Numbered from the stretch's first letter, positions 53,330 to 63,783 are shown. The stretch is DNA of 64,000 nucleotides from Methanobacterium spitsbergense (GCF_019931065.1 NZ_JAIOUQ010000003.1:353569-417568); one strand, 5' to 3'. The notes: generated by a model not told the origin, from the letters alone. Program-made: numbers and translations.

Positions 53330-54400
53330 ATGGAAGGAGTAATAAAAAGTTATGGATCAGCAAATATGATTCATAAATTGAAAAATAAGGATTCATTATT
53401 TTTATGTGTAATAGCAAGTACATTAACATCTAGAATTACAGGAATAACAGGTGCAGGAGCAACACCTGAATTAACTGATTATACTCCTGCAGCTGATGTT
53501 GAGCTTGTAATGTTGGGGGAGCCTCTTTGTCTTTCTGAAATTCCAAAAACTGTTGTAGATGGCGTAGCAGCACCAACTCCTGCAGTAATAACTAAAGCTT
53601 CTTTAGATCTTGCAGATATTCCTTTTTTGGTTGTAGATGCGGGGGCTGCAGTAAAACCAAATATACCTTATATGAATATAAATGAAACTCCTGGAGGAGA
53701 TATAAACAAGGGAAACGCTGTTGATAATTCTGAGAAAATCTTTAATAATGGTTTTATCCTTGGTAAAAATCTTTCAAAATTAACAGATCACCTTGTGATT
53801 GGAGAAAGTACCCCTGCAGGTACTACCACAGCTCTAGGAGTTTTAACTGCTATGGGATATGAAGTTGATCATAAAATTAGTGGAAGTACTCCGGAAAATC
53901 CCCATGTACTTAAACATAATGTTGTTGAGAATGGACTAAAGCTTTCAGGGTTTAAAGCTGGTGAACTCGATACTGAACCTTTTAAAGCTATAAATGCAGT
54001 TGGAGATCCTATGATACCTGCAGTTGCAGGCATTGCGATGGGCAGTACAGTACCTGTTACCCTAGCAGGAGGTACCCAAATGACGGCTGTTTGTGCAGTT
54101 ATTAAAGGAATAGCACCTGAATTTGATTTTAGTTCATTATCTATTGCAACGACAGTATTTGTTGCCGAGGACGAAACTTCGGATATTAACTTTATAGCCA
54201 ATCAGATTTCAGATATCAGCATTTTTGCAGTTGATCCTTACTTTGAGAAATCAAATACCATTGGTCTTGTAAACTACACTAAAGGTTCAGTAAAAGAGGG
54301 AGTCGGTGCAGGAGGGGCAATGTTCGCAGCAATGCTTAAAAATGTTTCAATTGAAGATATAAGAATTAGAACTGAAGAACTCTGCAGGGAAATTTTTTAA
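53330..54400 (+). CDS. UPF0284 family CobT-like protein (nicotinate-nucleotide:base phosphoribosyltransferase homologue)
   Basis: The protein has 356 residues. It matches the archaeal CobT-like UPF0284 family: SRITGITGAGATPELTDYTPAADVELVMLGEP, VDAGAAVKPNIPY, GESTPAGTTTALGVLTAMGY, PVTLAGGTQMTAV and GVGAGGAMFAAML. Bacterial CobT activates the lower-axial base of cobalamin. In methanogens the base may be 5-hydroxybenzimidazole, and the exact reaction of this family is not settled. AGGTGAAAC precedes the ATG. It is divergent from kae1-bud32. Confidence 0.85.
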   Translation: MEGVIKSYGSANMIHKLKNKDSLFLCVIASTLTSRITGITGAGATPELTDYTPAADVELVMLGEPLCLSEIPKTVVDGVAAPTPAVITKASLDLADIPFLVVDAGAAVKPNIPYMNINETPGGDINKGNAVDNSEKIFNNGFILGKNLSKLTDHLVIGESTPAGTTTALGVLTAMGYEVDHKISGSTPENPHVLKHNVVENGLKLSGFKAGELDTEPFKAINAVGDPMIPAVAGIAMGSTVPVTLAGGTQMTAVCAVIKGIAPEFDFSSLSIATTVFVAEDETSDINFIANQISDISIFAVDPYFEKSNTIGLVNYTKGSVKEGVGAGGAMFAAMLKNVSIEDIRIRTEELCREIF

Positions 54401-54492
54401 ATAGAATTTCTAAATTTATTTAAAAATAATTTAACAAATAGTAACAACAAAATCGATTTAAAAATAAATAAAATAAAAAAAAATGAATTTTT

Positions 54493-55317
54493 TTATGGAT
54501 GCACTAAAGAAATGATTATTACAGCAATACCGACGATCCAACAATAGTATGCAAAGATCATCAGTGTCCGTTCTTTAATTATTTTAAGTAGTAACTTGAT
54601 TGCTAAATAACCAAAAATTAATGCTGATAAAAATCCTGCTATTAAAACCCCCGTACTTACATCAAAACTTGTTATATCTTTAGCTTGTACTAAAACAGCA
54701 CCCAGTATGGCCGGTATGGATAATAAAAAACTAAACCTTGCAGCTAACTCTCTGTTAAGTCCTGAAAATAGTCCTGCAGAGATGGTTGCACCTGATCTTG
54801 AGATACCGGGAGCGATTGCAATACCCTGTGCAATACCGATTACAAGAGCATTTTTAAATGAAATATCTTCCACATCCTTCTCTCCGGGTTTAACTCTTTC
54901 AGCACCCCACAATAACAGTCCTGTAATAATCAAGAAGAATCCAACGTATATAACAGAATTAAAAAGAGCTTCAAACTGTTTTTGAAGTAAAATTCCCATT
55001 AATCCTGCAGGTATTGTTCCTACAACCAGGAGCCATGTAAGTTTTTTAAAGGGTTTTTCCTTTAATCCTTCTTTGAATTTTCCACTGAAAATATCCATAA
55101 TACTTGATATGAATGAAGTAATTATTTTTACAATATCTCTCCAGAAATATCCTACAACCGCTACAAGTGTTCCTAGGTGTAATAATGTGTCAAATGCCAC
55201 ATTTTGTTGTAGTCCTAAAATATCTGTAATAAATACTAAATGTGCAGAACTACTTACTGGAAGAAATTCTGTTAGGCCTTGGATTACTCCTAAAATTATT
55301 GCTTGAATAATGTCCAT
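54493..55317 (-). CDS. uppP: Undecaprenyl-diphosphatase
   Basis: The protein has 274 residues with about eight membrane helices. UppP/BacA signatures are GVIQGLTEFLPVSSSAHLVF and APGISRSGATISAGL. It recycles undecaprenyl diphosphate, the lipid carrier used by Methanobacteriales for pseudomurein precursors. The ATG is preceded by AAGGTGAT. Single gene; ilvE follows upstream on the same strand after about 130 bases. Confidence 0.94.
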   Translation of the reverse strand: MDIIQAIILGVIQGLTEFLPVSSSAHLVFITDILGLQQNVAFDTLLHLGTLVAVVGYFWRDIVKIITSFISSIMDIFSGKFKEGLKEKPFKKLTWLLVVGTIPAGLMGILLQKQFEALFNSVIYVGFFLIITGLLLWGAERVKPGEKDVEDISFKNALVIGIAQGIAIAPGISRSGATISAGLFSGLNRELAARFSFLLSIPAILGAVLVQAKDITSFDVSTGVLIAGFLSALIFGYLAIKLLLKIIKERTLMIFAYYCWIVGIAVIIISLVHP

Positions 55318-55410
55318 TTTTTTATCACCTTATAATTATTGAAATATTTACTTTCATTAGATTAAATTGCTGATATAAACTATTGCTTTACTTACTTTTA
55401 TTAAAAAAAT

Positions 55411-55443
55411 TAATGAAAAAAAGTTATAAGTTATAACTTATAA
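55411..55443 (-). terminator. Probable terminator of ilvE
   Basis: TTATAAGTTATAACTTATAA (55424-55443) is a perfect 20-bp palindrome just past the ilvE stop. Read on the minus strand it leads into a T7 run and further T-rich sequence. It could instead be a bound operator, but its position favours termination. Confidence 0.55.
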
Positions 55444-55451
55444 GTTTTTAG

Positions 55452-56384
55452 TTATAAGTCAGAATTCACATGTGTCAACCAACCATATTTATCTTCATTT
55501 TCACCATTAACTATCGTAAAAAAGGTTTCTTGAAGTTTTCTGGTAATTTCTCCCCTATAGCCTTCGCCTACAATAATCTTATCAACAGAACGAACAGGAG
55601 TGACTTCAGCAGCCGTACCTGTGAGAAATACTTCATCAGCTATGTATAACATCTCCCTTGGGATCTGTTCTTCACGAACTTCCAATTCTAACTCATTTGC
55701 AAGAATTATTATTGCATCTCGTGTTAAACCCGATAATAGGGAAGAGGAAATCGGGGGTGTAAACAGAATATCATCTTTAACAACAAAAATATTTTCTCCA
55801 CTACCTTCACTAACCATGCCCTGATAATCGAGCATGATACCTTCATCATATCCATTGATAATGGATTCCATCTTTGCAAGTTGTGAGTTCATATAATTTG
55901 AACCCGCCTTTGCCATGTTAGGCATGGTGTCTGGGGCCATTCTTCTCCAGCTGGATATTCCAACATCAACACCTTCCTCAATAGCTTTTTCACCTAAATA
56001 TTTTCCCCAAGCCCAAGCAGCTATAACAGTTTCAACAGGACAGTTCATTGGATAAACTCCCAGTTCACCATAACCTCTAAAAGCAACGGGCCTAATATAA
56101 CACGCCTTCAATTTGTTTATCTGAATGGTCTTTACAATAGCTTGACTGAGATCATCAATAGAGTAAGGTATTATCATTCTGTAGATCTTTCCTGAATTTA
56201 TTAATCGTTGAACATGCTCTCGCAAACGGAATACAGCAGGGCCTTTTTTAGTCTCATAACACCTTATCCCCTCAAAAACACTTGTTCCATAATGAACAAC
56301 ATGTGATAATACATGTAAATTTGCATCCTTCCAGTCAACGAAATTTCCATTAAACCATATTTTTCCTGATTCATCAAATGCCAT
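55452..56384 (-). CDS. ilvE: Branched-chain amino acid aminotransferase
   Basis: The protein has 310 residues, fold-type IV. Motifs are [64 protein letters not shown] (PLP Lys region), [13 protein letters not shown] and [14 protein letters not shown]. It performs the last step of valine, leucine and isoleucine synthesis. It is about 5.5 kb from ilvC-ilvN-ilvB and separated by tRNAs and other genes. Confidence 0.95.
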   Translation of the reverse strand: MAFDESGKIWFNGNFVDWKDANLHVLSHVVHYGTSVFEGIRCYETKKGPAVFRLREHVQRLINSGKIYRMIIPYSIDDLSQAIVKTIQINKLKACYIRPVAFRGYGELGVYPMNCPVETVIAAWAWGKYLGEKAIEEGVDVGISSWRRMAPDTMPNMAKAGSNYMNSQLAKMESIINGYDEGIMLDYQGMVSEGSGENIFVVKDDILFTPPISSSLLSGLTRDAIIILANELELEVREEQIPREMLYIADEVFLTGTAAEVTPVRSVDKIIVGEGYRGEITRKLQETFFTIVNGENEDKYGWLTHVNSDL

Positions 56385-56646
56385 GGTTATCCCTCAAATT
56401 TATCATTTATAATTAGGGTTACTAGAATAAATAGATTTATAAAATTAATAATAAATGCTCAAATCATAAAATATATACAATTTTAGTCTTTATATTGAAA
56501 AAGATTAAATTTTAATTGTAAATATTATTATATTTCATGATCAATTTTTTTACTAATAGATTAGAATGAAAATTTTATAAGTAGTACAGTTAAATCAATA
56601 TTTACAAATATTCATATATAATATTTGAGACTTTATGAATTTCTAG
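56385..56646. other. Spacer between ilvE and the tRNA-Val genes
   Basis: AT-rich, stop-rich in all frames. I see no gene or repeat before the tRNA promoter. Confidence 0.5.
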
Positions 56647-56661
56647 AAAAGGTTTATATAG
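56647..56661 (+). promoter_or_regulatory. Archaeal promoter (BRE/TATA) of tRNA-Val
   Basis: AAAAGGTTTATATAG combines a purine-rich BRE with TTTATATA, centred about 29 bases upstream of the mature tRNA end, which is the standard archaeal spacing to the transcript start. Confidence 0.8.
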
Positions 56662-56684
56662 CCTAACGCATAATATGAGAGAAG

Positions 56685-56761
<77 letters not shown>

Positions 56762-56874
56762 TAGGCATTTTTTGATCAAATTAAATTATAAAATAATTTT
56801 GTAATAAAATAATTTTAGGTGTAGATAACCATTTTATTGTTTCTTGGAAAATCTAATTTTATTTTTTTTTCAAG

Positions 56875-56947
<73 letters not shown>

Positions 56948-57083
56948 ATTTTAATTTTATGATATACTTCATTTTTCAAGATTTTGATTTAAAATTTAGC
57001 AAAGCTCTATTTTGAATTATCAATGATAAATTTAGAGCATATTCAGAATTTTATGATAAAAAAAAGAGTTTAAAAATCATATT

Positions 57084-57884
57084 TTATAGCAACACAATTA
57101 GAACAACATATATTATCATTGAAACGAAGAAAACAATTGTTCCTTTAGTAAGTACCACATTTGGATCCCTATCTGCATAAAAGACTAGACCGTATGATAG
57201 GATAGCTGAAGAGAGTATCTTGGAAACACCAATAAGGGCGGTGTTTTTATTAAATAAGCCTATTATATAGGTTATCAATGATGATAATAATAGTACTATA
57301 ATAATTAGCGCAACAGTGTTACTCATAATACCTTTGAATCCCTGCATAAAGTTTCCAAGATTCAAATTCCTTCCAACACTTTTTGATCTTCCACTTTTAG
57401 ATAAACTTCTTTTCCCTGCATGGAAAATTGATGGTCCTTTTGATGATTTAGTCGAAGGGATATATGTTTCTGAATCTTCGTTTTCATCGATTACATTAGT
57501 TTCATATATTTCATTTTCTTTTTTGGAGAATTTTTTTGCTATTGTCACTAAACCATCTTTATCAATAAGTTTAATATTTCTTCTTCCCGCATAATTTGAC
57601 GCGCTATTAGTGAAGTAAGATGTGGTAATTACAACAATCTTCGATGCTTTAAGGGTCTTACCAATCATTTCCATTTCCTTCAATACATCTAATCCAACTT
57701 CCCAATGTTCATCATAGTTTTTACAGGCCACTACAACACCCATATCTCCTACAATGGTAGGTAAAACTCCATAGATGTCTATTATATAGCGGGAAGTTTT
57801 GAAGTCTTTGTAGACCTTGAACCCAGATTCTTCCATAACCTTTCCAACGAACCTGACCAACCTATCTTTTTCCAATTTACTCAC
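57084..57884 (-). CDS. Mrr/restriction endonuclease-like domain protein with C-terminal membrane helices
   Basis: The protein has 266 residues. The N-terminal 115 form a PD-(D/E)xK fold: FVGKVMEESGFKVYKDFKTSRYIIDIYGVLP, then MGVVVACKNYDEHWE, with Asp in IDIYG and Cys-Lys in the VACKN strand. Then VVITTSYFTNSASNYAGRRNIKLIDKDGL, which is Mrr-like. A low-complexity Ser/Lys linker (about 125-175) leads to three hydrophobic helices (190-265). Function is unknown; a membrane-tied nuclease or a non-catalytic DNA-binding anchor is possible. The usual acidic residue before the Lys is replaced by Cys, so catalysis is uncertain. Confidence 0.7.
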   Translation of the reverse strand: MSKLEKDRLVRFVGKVMEESGFKVYKDFKTSRYIIDIYGVLPTIVGDMGVVVACKNYDEHWEVGLDVLKEMEMIGKTLKASKIVVITTSYFTNSASNYAGRRNIKLIDKDGLVTIAKKFSKKENEIYETNVIDENEDSETYIPSTKSSKGPSIFHAGKRSLSKSGRSKSVGRNLNLGNFMQGFKGIMSNTVALIIIVLLLSSLITYIIGLFNKNTALIGVSKILSSAILSYGLVFYADRDPNVVLTKGTIVFFVSMIIYVVLIVLL

Positions 57885-58042
57885 CTTAAAGTACCAAAGG
57901 GAATGATATTTTACATTATCTTTACTATCATTATTTAATATGTATTATTAATTCTTTTCTAATTTAATATACTTAAAACTGTCCCCATCTCCAACTCTTT
58001 GCCACGCAAACTTTTTGAATGTTGAGTTATAAATATGCCTGT

Positions 58043-58819
58043 ATGAGAATTCTTATAACCAATGACGATGGAGTTAACTCGTCTGGAATAATGGCTGCTA
58101 AAAAAGCTGTTGAAGGTCTAGGAAAGATCGACGTGGTGGCTCCTGCAACTCAACAAAGTGGAATTGGGCATGCATTAACGTTATTTGAACCAATTAGGGT
58201 TACTGCAACAAATCTTCTAGATGGAAGTGAAGCATTTTCAGTTTCAGGAACCCCTACAGATGCAGTAATAATAGGTATTTACGAGATTACTGAAGAAAAA
58301 CCAGATCTTGTGATATCTGGAATTAATATAGGAGAAAACCTTGGAAAGTCAGAATTAACTACATCTGGAACTATAGGCGCTGCAATGGAAGCAGCAGTTC
58401 ATGGTATTCCTTCAATATCAGTTTCACTTCAAGTTTCTCGTGGGGACATAAAGTTTCATGATGGTCATGTTGATGTTGATTTCAGACATGCATCAAAGAT
58501 ATTGAAATGTGTGGCTGAGAAGGTAATCGAGAAAGGACTCCCATCAGGTGTGGATTTTTTGAATCTGAACATACCCTCACATCCATCTAATAACAAGATA
58601 AATCTCACTAGGTTGGGTGAAAGAATGTATAAAATCCATATAAAGAAAAGATTAGATCCACGTGGTAGACCTTATTATTGGATCGATGGGGACCCAATTG
58701 AAAATGATGATATTGGAACAGATGTGAATGTTCTTAAAGTTGAACGTTCTGCAACAATAACTCCTATTTCTCTAGATTGTACATCGAAATTAAATTTAAT
58801 GGAAGGATGGTTGGATTAA
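58043..58819 (+). CDS. surE: 5'/3'-nucleotidase SurE
   Basis: The protein has about 258 residues. SurE motifs are ILITNDDGVNSSGI (metal Asp pair), VVAPATQQSGIGHALTL and ISGINIGENLG, followed by TSGTIGAAMEAAVHGIPSISVSL. It dephosphorylates nucleoside monophosphates. I start at the ATG at 58043; the frame opens at 58019, but those eight residues are not typical of SurE. No clear ribosome-binding site is seen. Confidence 0.93.
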   Translation: MRILITNDDGVNSSGIMAAKKAVEGLGKIDVVAPATQQSGIGHALTLFEPIRVTATNLLDGSEAFSVSGTPTDAVIIGIYEITEEKPDLVISGINIGENLGKSELTTSGTIGAAMEAAVHGIPSISVSLQVSRGDIKFHDGHVDVDFRHASKILKCVAEKVIEKGLPSGVDFLNLNIPSHPSNNKINLTRLGERMYKIHIKKRLDPRGRPYYWIDGDPIENDDIGTDVNVLKVERSATITPISLDCTSKLNLMEGWLD

Positions 58820-59273
58820 CTTTCTTTTCCCTTTCATATTATGAATTGAATTATTATTTATTTTTCATATTTATTCGATTTTCCAGACATACACTTCCAG
58901 TGTAATGGTGTTCATTTTTGGTGTACTAATTTAATGAAATAATTTCTACAGAAGAATTATTTAAGATATATATTCAAACTATTTCATTAATATGTAATTT
59001 TTTAGATATGAAATTTAAAATGCCATTGATTAATAGGATATTTTAATTCAATCAGATATTATTTAGTCTTAATATGAAATTATCTTAAAATAATTTTATA
59101 TGATGTTATATCTAAAAAATGGAAAAAAAATAAAATTCTCAAACAGAATTACTAAAATTAAACTCCCTGATGATCTACTGTAGAAAAATTATTTTATATT
59201 TGTTAATTATAACTAAAAAATTAATATAAAATTTAATTTTAAGATTATACTGTAGAACAATATTTATCAAATT
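58820..59273. other. AT-rich intergenic region, no gene seen
   Basis: These 454 bases lie between surE and the convergent marker-12 gene. A small stem (ACACT-TCC-AGTGT, 58891-58903) lies close to a T-rich stretch after surE, and may aid termination. I see nothing else. Confidence 0.45.
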
Positions 59274-60275
59274 TTAATTCATATTTTTTACTTTTATCCC
59301 TAGAATATTATTTTTACCTTCAAAAACTGATTTAGCTATCTGTGCACTTCCTACCGAACCAGATGTAGGAGGTAGTTTTAGAATTGGAACTGATTTATTC
59401 AATCCCATTTTAATTTCTTGAAAAAAGTCATAAGGTTTTCGCATTGAACCTATTGAACCAGTTAAAACAATACCTTGAAGTTGGGAATCGGTTATCCCAA
59501 TAAGGCCATGAATTTCCATTAGAATAGTCATAATCATTGTTTTGAAAGCAAGCGCGGTCATTTCATCTCCTTTGATGTATCGTTGTAGAAGTTCTTCTTT
59601 AGCTAATGAAACTTTCGTATCTAAATTTGCTATTTTAACTGCTCCTGCTCTCGAAAAACACTCATTAGCAGTTTTTAATCCATCATCAATGTCTCTAATC
59701 ATTTGAAGATCTAATGGGCCATGAACTAAACCCATTGCACCAATACAAGCGTCCATTGCTCCACGTATTTTTCCATCTTCAATTAACATGCTTACAGTAT
59801 TTGAGCTAATATCTGATACAACCATATTTTCAAAACCAGTTTCCATATATGCATTGTAACATATACTGATTTTTTCAGAGCTTGCATGATGGGAATAAGC
59901 AGCTTTAAATCGAGGATCAAGACATTCTGTATTCTTATGGATTCCAGGTATAAGTATTGTGGGAATTCCTGATTTTTCTATTTCATCATATACTGCAGTT
60001 CCTCCTCCAGTTACCTTACCTGCACCTTCCATTGACAGAATTCCTCTATCTTTAACCTTTTCAATAGGCATAATTGTATTGATGCCGTCACCCATTGCGT
60101 AAGTAATGGCCATTAGGTCAATGGATTTTAGGTCAACCCTTTTATTAAGCTGTTGAAGTGCTGATGCAGAGCCTTTTGATAGTTCTTCTCTTCCAATTTT
60201 GAAGTGTACAGGCTTATCAGTAAGTATTGTAAAAGAAACTCCTGTTGTACCGTGATCCATGCCAATAAAGACCAT
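59274..60275 (-). CDS. Methanogenesis marker protein 12
   Basis: The protein has 333 residues and belongs to the ASKHA (acetate kinase/Hsp70-like) fold, with the N-terminal MVFIGMDHGTTGVSFTIL phosphate loop, VTGGGTAVYDEI and LTGSIGSMRKPYDFFQEI. It belongs to a family present almost only in methanogens (marker 12). Its function is unknown; an ATP-dependent role in a methanogenesis-related process is inferred from distribution. It lies about 100 bases downstream of ilvC on the same strand. Confidence 0.87.
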   Translation of the reverse strand: MVFIGMDHGTTGVSFTILTDKPVHFKIGREELSKGSASALQQLNKRVDLKSIDLMAITYAMGDGINTIMPIEKVKDRGILSMEGAGKVTGGGTAVYDEIEKSGIPTILIPGIHKNTECLDPRFKAAYSHHASSEKISICYNAYMETGFENMVVSDISSNTVSMLIEDGKIRGAMDACIGAMGLVHGPLDLQMIRDIDDGLKTANECFSRAGAVKIANLDTKVSLAKEELLQRYIKGDEMTALAFKTMIMTILMEIHGLIGITDSQLQGIVLTGSIGSMRKPYDFFQEIKMGLNKSVPILKLPPTSGSVGSAQIAKSVFEGKNNILGIKVKNMN

Positions 60276-60374
60276 ATTATCACCATTTTAATTGATAAAG
60301 GTATAAATTCAAATAGAATTTAGTATAATCTAGTGCAATTCCAAAAGTTCAATCTTGTGTTAAAAAGAAAAAAA

Positions 60375-61361
60375 TTATTTTTGGAGTCCACATAATTTTC
60401 TGAGTTTGGCTCCAACTTTTTCTATTTGTAGTTCAGATTCAATTGTTCTTAATCTTTTGAGCATTGGGCTTCCAGCATTAGTTTCAGTTGCCCATTCTCT
60501 TGTAAATTCTCCTGTCTGTATCTCTTCTAGAATTTTTTTCATTTCTGCTCGGGTTTCATCGGTAATTATACGTTTTCTTGTAGCAAGACCGCCATATTCA
60601 GCAGTGTTACTTACATCGTTCCACATCCCAGCAAATCCTTTTGCATATATAAGATCTACAATGAGCTTTAACTCATGACATGTTTCAAAGTATGCAATCT
60701 CTGGTTGGTATCCTGCATCAACAAGGGTCTGGAAACCAGCAGCAATAAGTTCTGTTGCCCCTCCACATAGTACAGCTTGTTCCCCAAAGAGATCTGTTTC
60801 TGTTTCTTCTTTGAAAGTTGTTTCGAGTACACCTGCTCTTGTTAATCCTGAACCTTGGCCCATTGCTAACGCAATTTGAAGTGCATTTCCAGTATAATCC
60901 CTTTCAACAGCTACTAATCCTGGCACACCAAATCCTTCTTCATAAGTTTTTCTAACCATTGCGCCTGGACCTTTAGGAGCTATCATTGTTATATTAACAT
61001 TTTCTGGAGCGTTTATATACCCGAAATGTATATTGTAACCATGTGAGAAAGATAAAGTATTTCCTTCTTCAAGATTATCTCTTATTGATTTTTTGTATAC
61101 TTCTCCCTGAATTTCATCCGGTATTAGTATATGTATTACATCAGCAGCTTTTGCTGCATCTTCAACGGTCATAACATTTAAGCCATCATTTTTAGCTTTT
61201 TTCCATGAAGCACCATCTTCTCTTAAACCTACAACAACATTTAATCCGCTTTCATGCATGTTTCTTGATTGTGCCATTCCTTGGCTTCCATATCCTATAA
61301 CTGCAACAGTTTTATCCTTTAAAATGTTTAAATCGACATCTTTTTCATAATACATTTTCAT
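60375..61361 (-). CDS. ilvC: Ketol-acid reductoisomerase
   Basis: The protein has 328 residues. NADPH-binding [18 protein letters not shown] and then [24 protein letters not shown] and the knotted C-terminal domain with [21 protein letters not shown] (metal Asp/Glu) and [16 protein letters not shown]. It converts acetolactate to dihydroxyisovalerate. GGAGGAG precedes the ATG. It follows ilvN by 69 bases, forming ilvB-ilvN-ilvC. Confidence 0.97.
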   Translation of the reverse strand: MKMYYEKDVDLNILKDKTVAVIGYGSQGMAQSRNMHESGLNVVVGLREDGASWKKAKNDGLNVMTVEDAAKAADVIHILIPDEIQGEVYKKSIRDNLEEGNTLSFSHGYNIHFGYINAPENVNITMIAPKGPGAMVRKTYEEGFGVPGLVAVERDYTGNALQIALAMGQGSGLTRAGVLETTFKEETETDLFGEQAVLCGGATELIAAGFQTLVDAGYQPEIAYFETCHELKLIVDLIYAKGFAGMWNDVSNTAEYGGLATRKRIITDETRAEMKKILEEIQTGEFTREWATETNAGSPMLKRLRTIESELQIEKVGAKLRKLCGLQK

Positions 61362-61429
61362 TTTTTCTCCTCCATATTAAATTAATATTTTTAACATAAA
61401 TGCTTAATTTTTTTTGTAGTGAAATACAA

Positions 61430-61930
61430 TTACATGGTCTTATTTCCTCTTGAAATTGCTGTTGGGCCCGTTCTAGCAACTTCTTTGATGCCAAATATTC
61501 TGACCAGATCAATAAGGGATTCTATTTTTTCAGGTGGGCCGGTAATTTCAATAGTAAGTGTATCAGGGCCGACATCAATTATTCTTCCACGGAATATATT
61601 TGCATATTGTATTACCTCTGACCTCACTTTCTCATTTGCTGTATGAACTTTAATTAAGCATAATTCTCGTTTTACAGTTATTTGAGGTTCAAGATCCCTT
61701 ACTTTAATTACTTCTATGAGTTTATTGAGTTGTTTGGTGATTTGTTCCAGAACTTTTTCATCACCCTTTGCTATGATTGTCATACGTGCAAGGTTCTTTT
61801 GTTCAGATGTACCTACAGTAATATTTTCTATATTAAAACCTCTTCTTGTGAAGAGACCTGCTACCCTTTGGAGTACACCCGGTTTATGAAGAACCAAAGC
61901 ACTTATAATATGAGTTCTGCTTTCATCCAA
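61430..61930 (-). CDS. ilvN: Acetolactate synthase small (regulatory) subunit
   Basis: The protein has about 166 residues. It starts at TTG at 61930, directly after GGTGAT at the end of ilvB; a longer frame to 62014 lies wholly inside ilvB and looks non-coding. The N-terminal ACT domain is THIISALVLHKPGVLQRVAGLFTRRGFNIENITVG, and a second regulatory domain follows. It confers feedback control by branched-chain amino acids on IlvB. It begins within two bases of the ilvB stop. Confidence 0.95.
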   Translation of the reverse strand: MDESRTHIISALVLHKPGVLQRVAGLFTRRGFNIENITVGTSEQKNLARMTIIAKGDEKVLEQITKQLNKLIEVIKVRDLEPQITVKRELCLIKVHTANEKVRSEVIQYANIFRGRIIDVGPDTLTIEITGPPEKIESLIDLVRIFGIKEVARTGPTAISRGNKTM

Positions 61931-61931
61931 C

Positions 61932-63677
61932 TTAATCACCGCCCTTTTCTTTTCCTGTTGGTTTATAGAGAATTTCCCCGGGTGTTTCCTGTTCAATCTT
62001 GTATTCACCAACAATTTCTGTTAGTCCTCGTCCAGGTGGTACCATAGGGAGTATCTCTTCAGGGTCAATTATAACATCGATAAGGTATGGTTCTCCGGAT
62101 CTAATGGCATTTCTAATTGTTACGCTCATTTCTCCAGGGTTTTCCACTCTTTCTGCATTAACACCAAAAGATTCTGCAAGTTTTACAAAGTCAGGACTCT
62201 GACCAAGGTGGGTGTGTGACATTCTTTTATTATAAAACAATTTTTGCCACTGTGAAACCATACCAAGACGTCTATTATCTAATACACAGATAACTAATGG
62301 TATATCATATTCTTTTATAGTTGCTAGGTCTTGACACACCATTAGAAATCCACCGTCTCCACATACAGCTACAACATCATTATCTGGCATTGCAATTTTC
62401 GCACCCATTGCAGCAGGAAATCCGAATCCCATTGTTCCAAGTCCTCCTGATGAAATAAACTTTCTTGGATTTCTTGAAGTGAAATAATGGGCCATCCACA
62501 TCTGGTTCTGCCCCACATCAGTGGTTACAATTGTATCATCGGAAATGCCTTCATATAACTCTTTTATCACTTGCTGTGGTTTTAATGGAATGTTATCAGC
62601 AAATGTTAAACGAGGTATGCAAGTTTTCTTAAAGTTCAATACATGGTTTAACCAAGCACTTTGGTGTTTATTCTCATTTTTACTTTTTGAAATAATCTTT
62701 ATCAGATTATTGAGTATTATCTTTGCATCTCCAACTATAGGAACATCGACATCAACATTTTTACCTATTTCGGCTGGATCAACATCTATATGGATAATTT
62801 TTGCATTTTTAGCAAATTCTGAAATTAAGCCAGTTGTACGATCTGAGAATCTACAACCAATTGCTATGAGGCAATCACATTCATCAACAATAAAATTTGA
62901 TACTTTCCTTCCATGCATTCCTAACATTCCAAGAGATAACTGATCATCTTCTGGAAATGAACCTTTACCCATAAGTGTTGTCGTTACTGGGGCTTCAACC
63001 AATTTTGAAAGTTTTAATAGTTCTTCTGATGAATTTGAAAGTATGATACCCCCACCAGCTAAAATAACAGGCATTTTTGAATTTAATATTAATTCTGCTG
63101 CTCTTTTGACTTGTAATGGATGACCTTTTTTAGTTGGTTTGTATCCAGGAAGATCCATATCTTTGGCTTGATCATAATCGAACTCTTCTTCTTGAACATC
63201 TTTTGGAAGATCTAAAACCACTGGCCCGTTTCTACCTGTTCCGGCTATATAAAATGCAGATTTTATCATTCCAGGAATTTCTTCAGCTTTCATTGCTTGG
63301 AAGTTATGTTTCGTTATTGGCATTGTAATACCAATAGTATCTACTTCCTGAAACGCGTCATTACCAATTAAATGTGATGATACTTGACCTGCAATTGCTA
63401 CTATTGGGGAAGAATCCATGTACGCTGTAGCAATTCCAGTTATAAGATTGGTTGCACCGGGTCCTGAGGTACCAATACATACACCTACCTTACCTGAAGC
63501 TCTTGCAAACCCGTCTGCTGCATGTGCTGCGCATTGTTCATGTCTTACTAGTATATGTTTTAGATCTGAATCGTATAATACATCGTATAACGGAAGTAGA
63601 ACCCCTCCAGGATACCCGAAAACAACTTCTACTCCTTGATCTATGAGTGATTTGATTATGGCTTCGCCACCCTTCAT
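61932..63677 (-). CDS. ilvB: Acetolactate synthase large (catalytic) subunit
   Basis: The protein has about 581 residues. ThDP-dependent: GYPGGVLLPLYD, catalytic Glu in LVRHEQCAAHAADGFARASG, FAD-region GRKVSNFIVDECDCLIAIGCRFSDRTTG and ThDP motif AVCGDGGFLMVCQDLATI. It condenses pyruvate to acetolactate. I start at the ATG at 63677, five bases after AGGTG; an in-frame ATT/TTG-type extension to 63704 is less likely. It is the first gene of the ilvBNC operon with an operator-like dyad upstream. Confidence 0.96.
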   Translation of the reverse strand: MKGGEAIIKSLIDQGVEVVFGYPGGVLLPLYDVLYDSDLKHILVRHEQCAAHAADGFARASGKVGVCIGTSGPGATNLITGIATAYMDSSPIVAIAGQVSSHLIGNDAFQEVDTIGITMPITKHNFQAMKAEEIPGMIKSAFYIAGTGRNGPVVLDLPKDVQEEEFDYDQAKDMDLPGYKPTKKGHPLQVKRAAELILNSKMPVILAGGGIILSNSSEELLKLSKLVEAPVTTTLMGKGSFPEDDQLSLGMLGMHGRKVSNFIVDECDCLIAIGCRFSDRTTGLISEFAKNAKIIHIDVDPAEIGKNVDVDVPIVGDAKIILNNLIKIISKSKNENKHQSAWLNHVLNFKKTCIPRLTFADNIPLKPQQVIKELYEGISDDTIVTTDVGQNQMWMAHYFTSRNPRKFISSGGLGTMGFGFPAAMGAKIAMPDNDVVAVCGDGGFLMVCQDLATIKEYDIPLVICVLDNRRLGMVSQWQKLFYNKRMSHTHLGQSPDFVKLAESFGVNAERVENPGEMSVTIRNAIRSGEPYLIDVIIDPEEILPMVPPGRGLTEIVGEYKIEQETPGEILYKPTGKEKGGD

Positions 63678-63752
63678 AAAAACACCTAACTTACTTTTAA
63701 TCACTTTATTGTCCTTTTTTTAATCTACCTTAATTGAATAAATTCTATTCAT

Positions 63753-63783
63753 TTCAACATTACCATGTTGAAGTATATATTAT
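63753..63783 (-). promoter_or_regulatory. ilvB promoter with overlapping operator-like dyad
   Basis: On the minus strand a TATA-like AATATATAC (about 63774-63782) is followed at once by a perfect 8-bp-arm dyad, TTCAACATTACCATGTTGAA (63753-63772, reads as a palindrome on both strands). The expected transcript start is about 63750, so a bound protein would block initiation. A weaker dyad TGAATA-N5-TATTCA lies just downstream (about 63736-63752). Confidence 0.6.

Noticed and set aside
61931..62014. Longer ilvN start inside ilvB
   Set aside because: The extra 28 residues overlap ilvB and do not resemble the family; a TTG with GGTGAT right before it gives the normal N-terminus.
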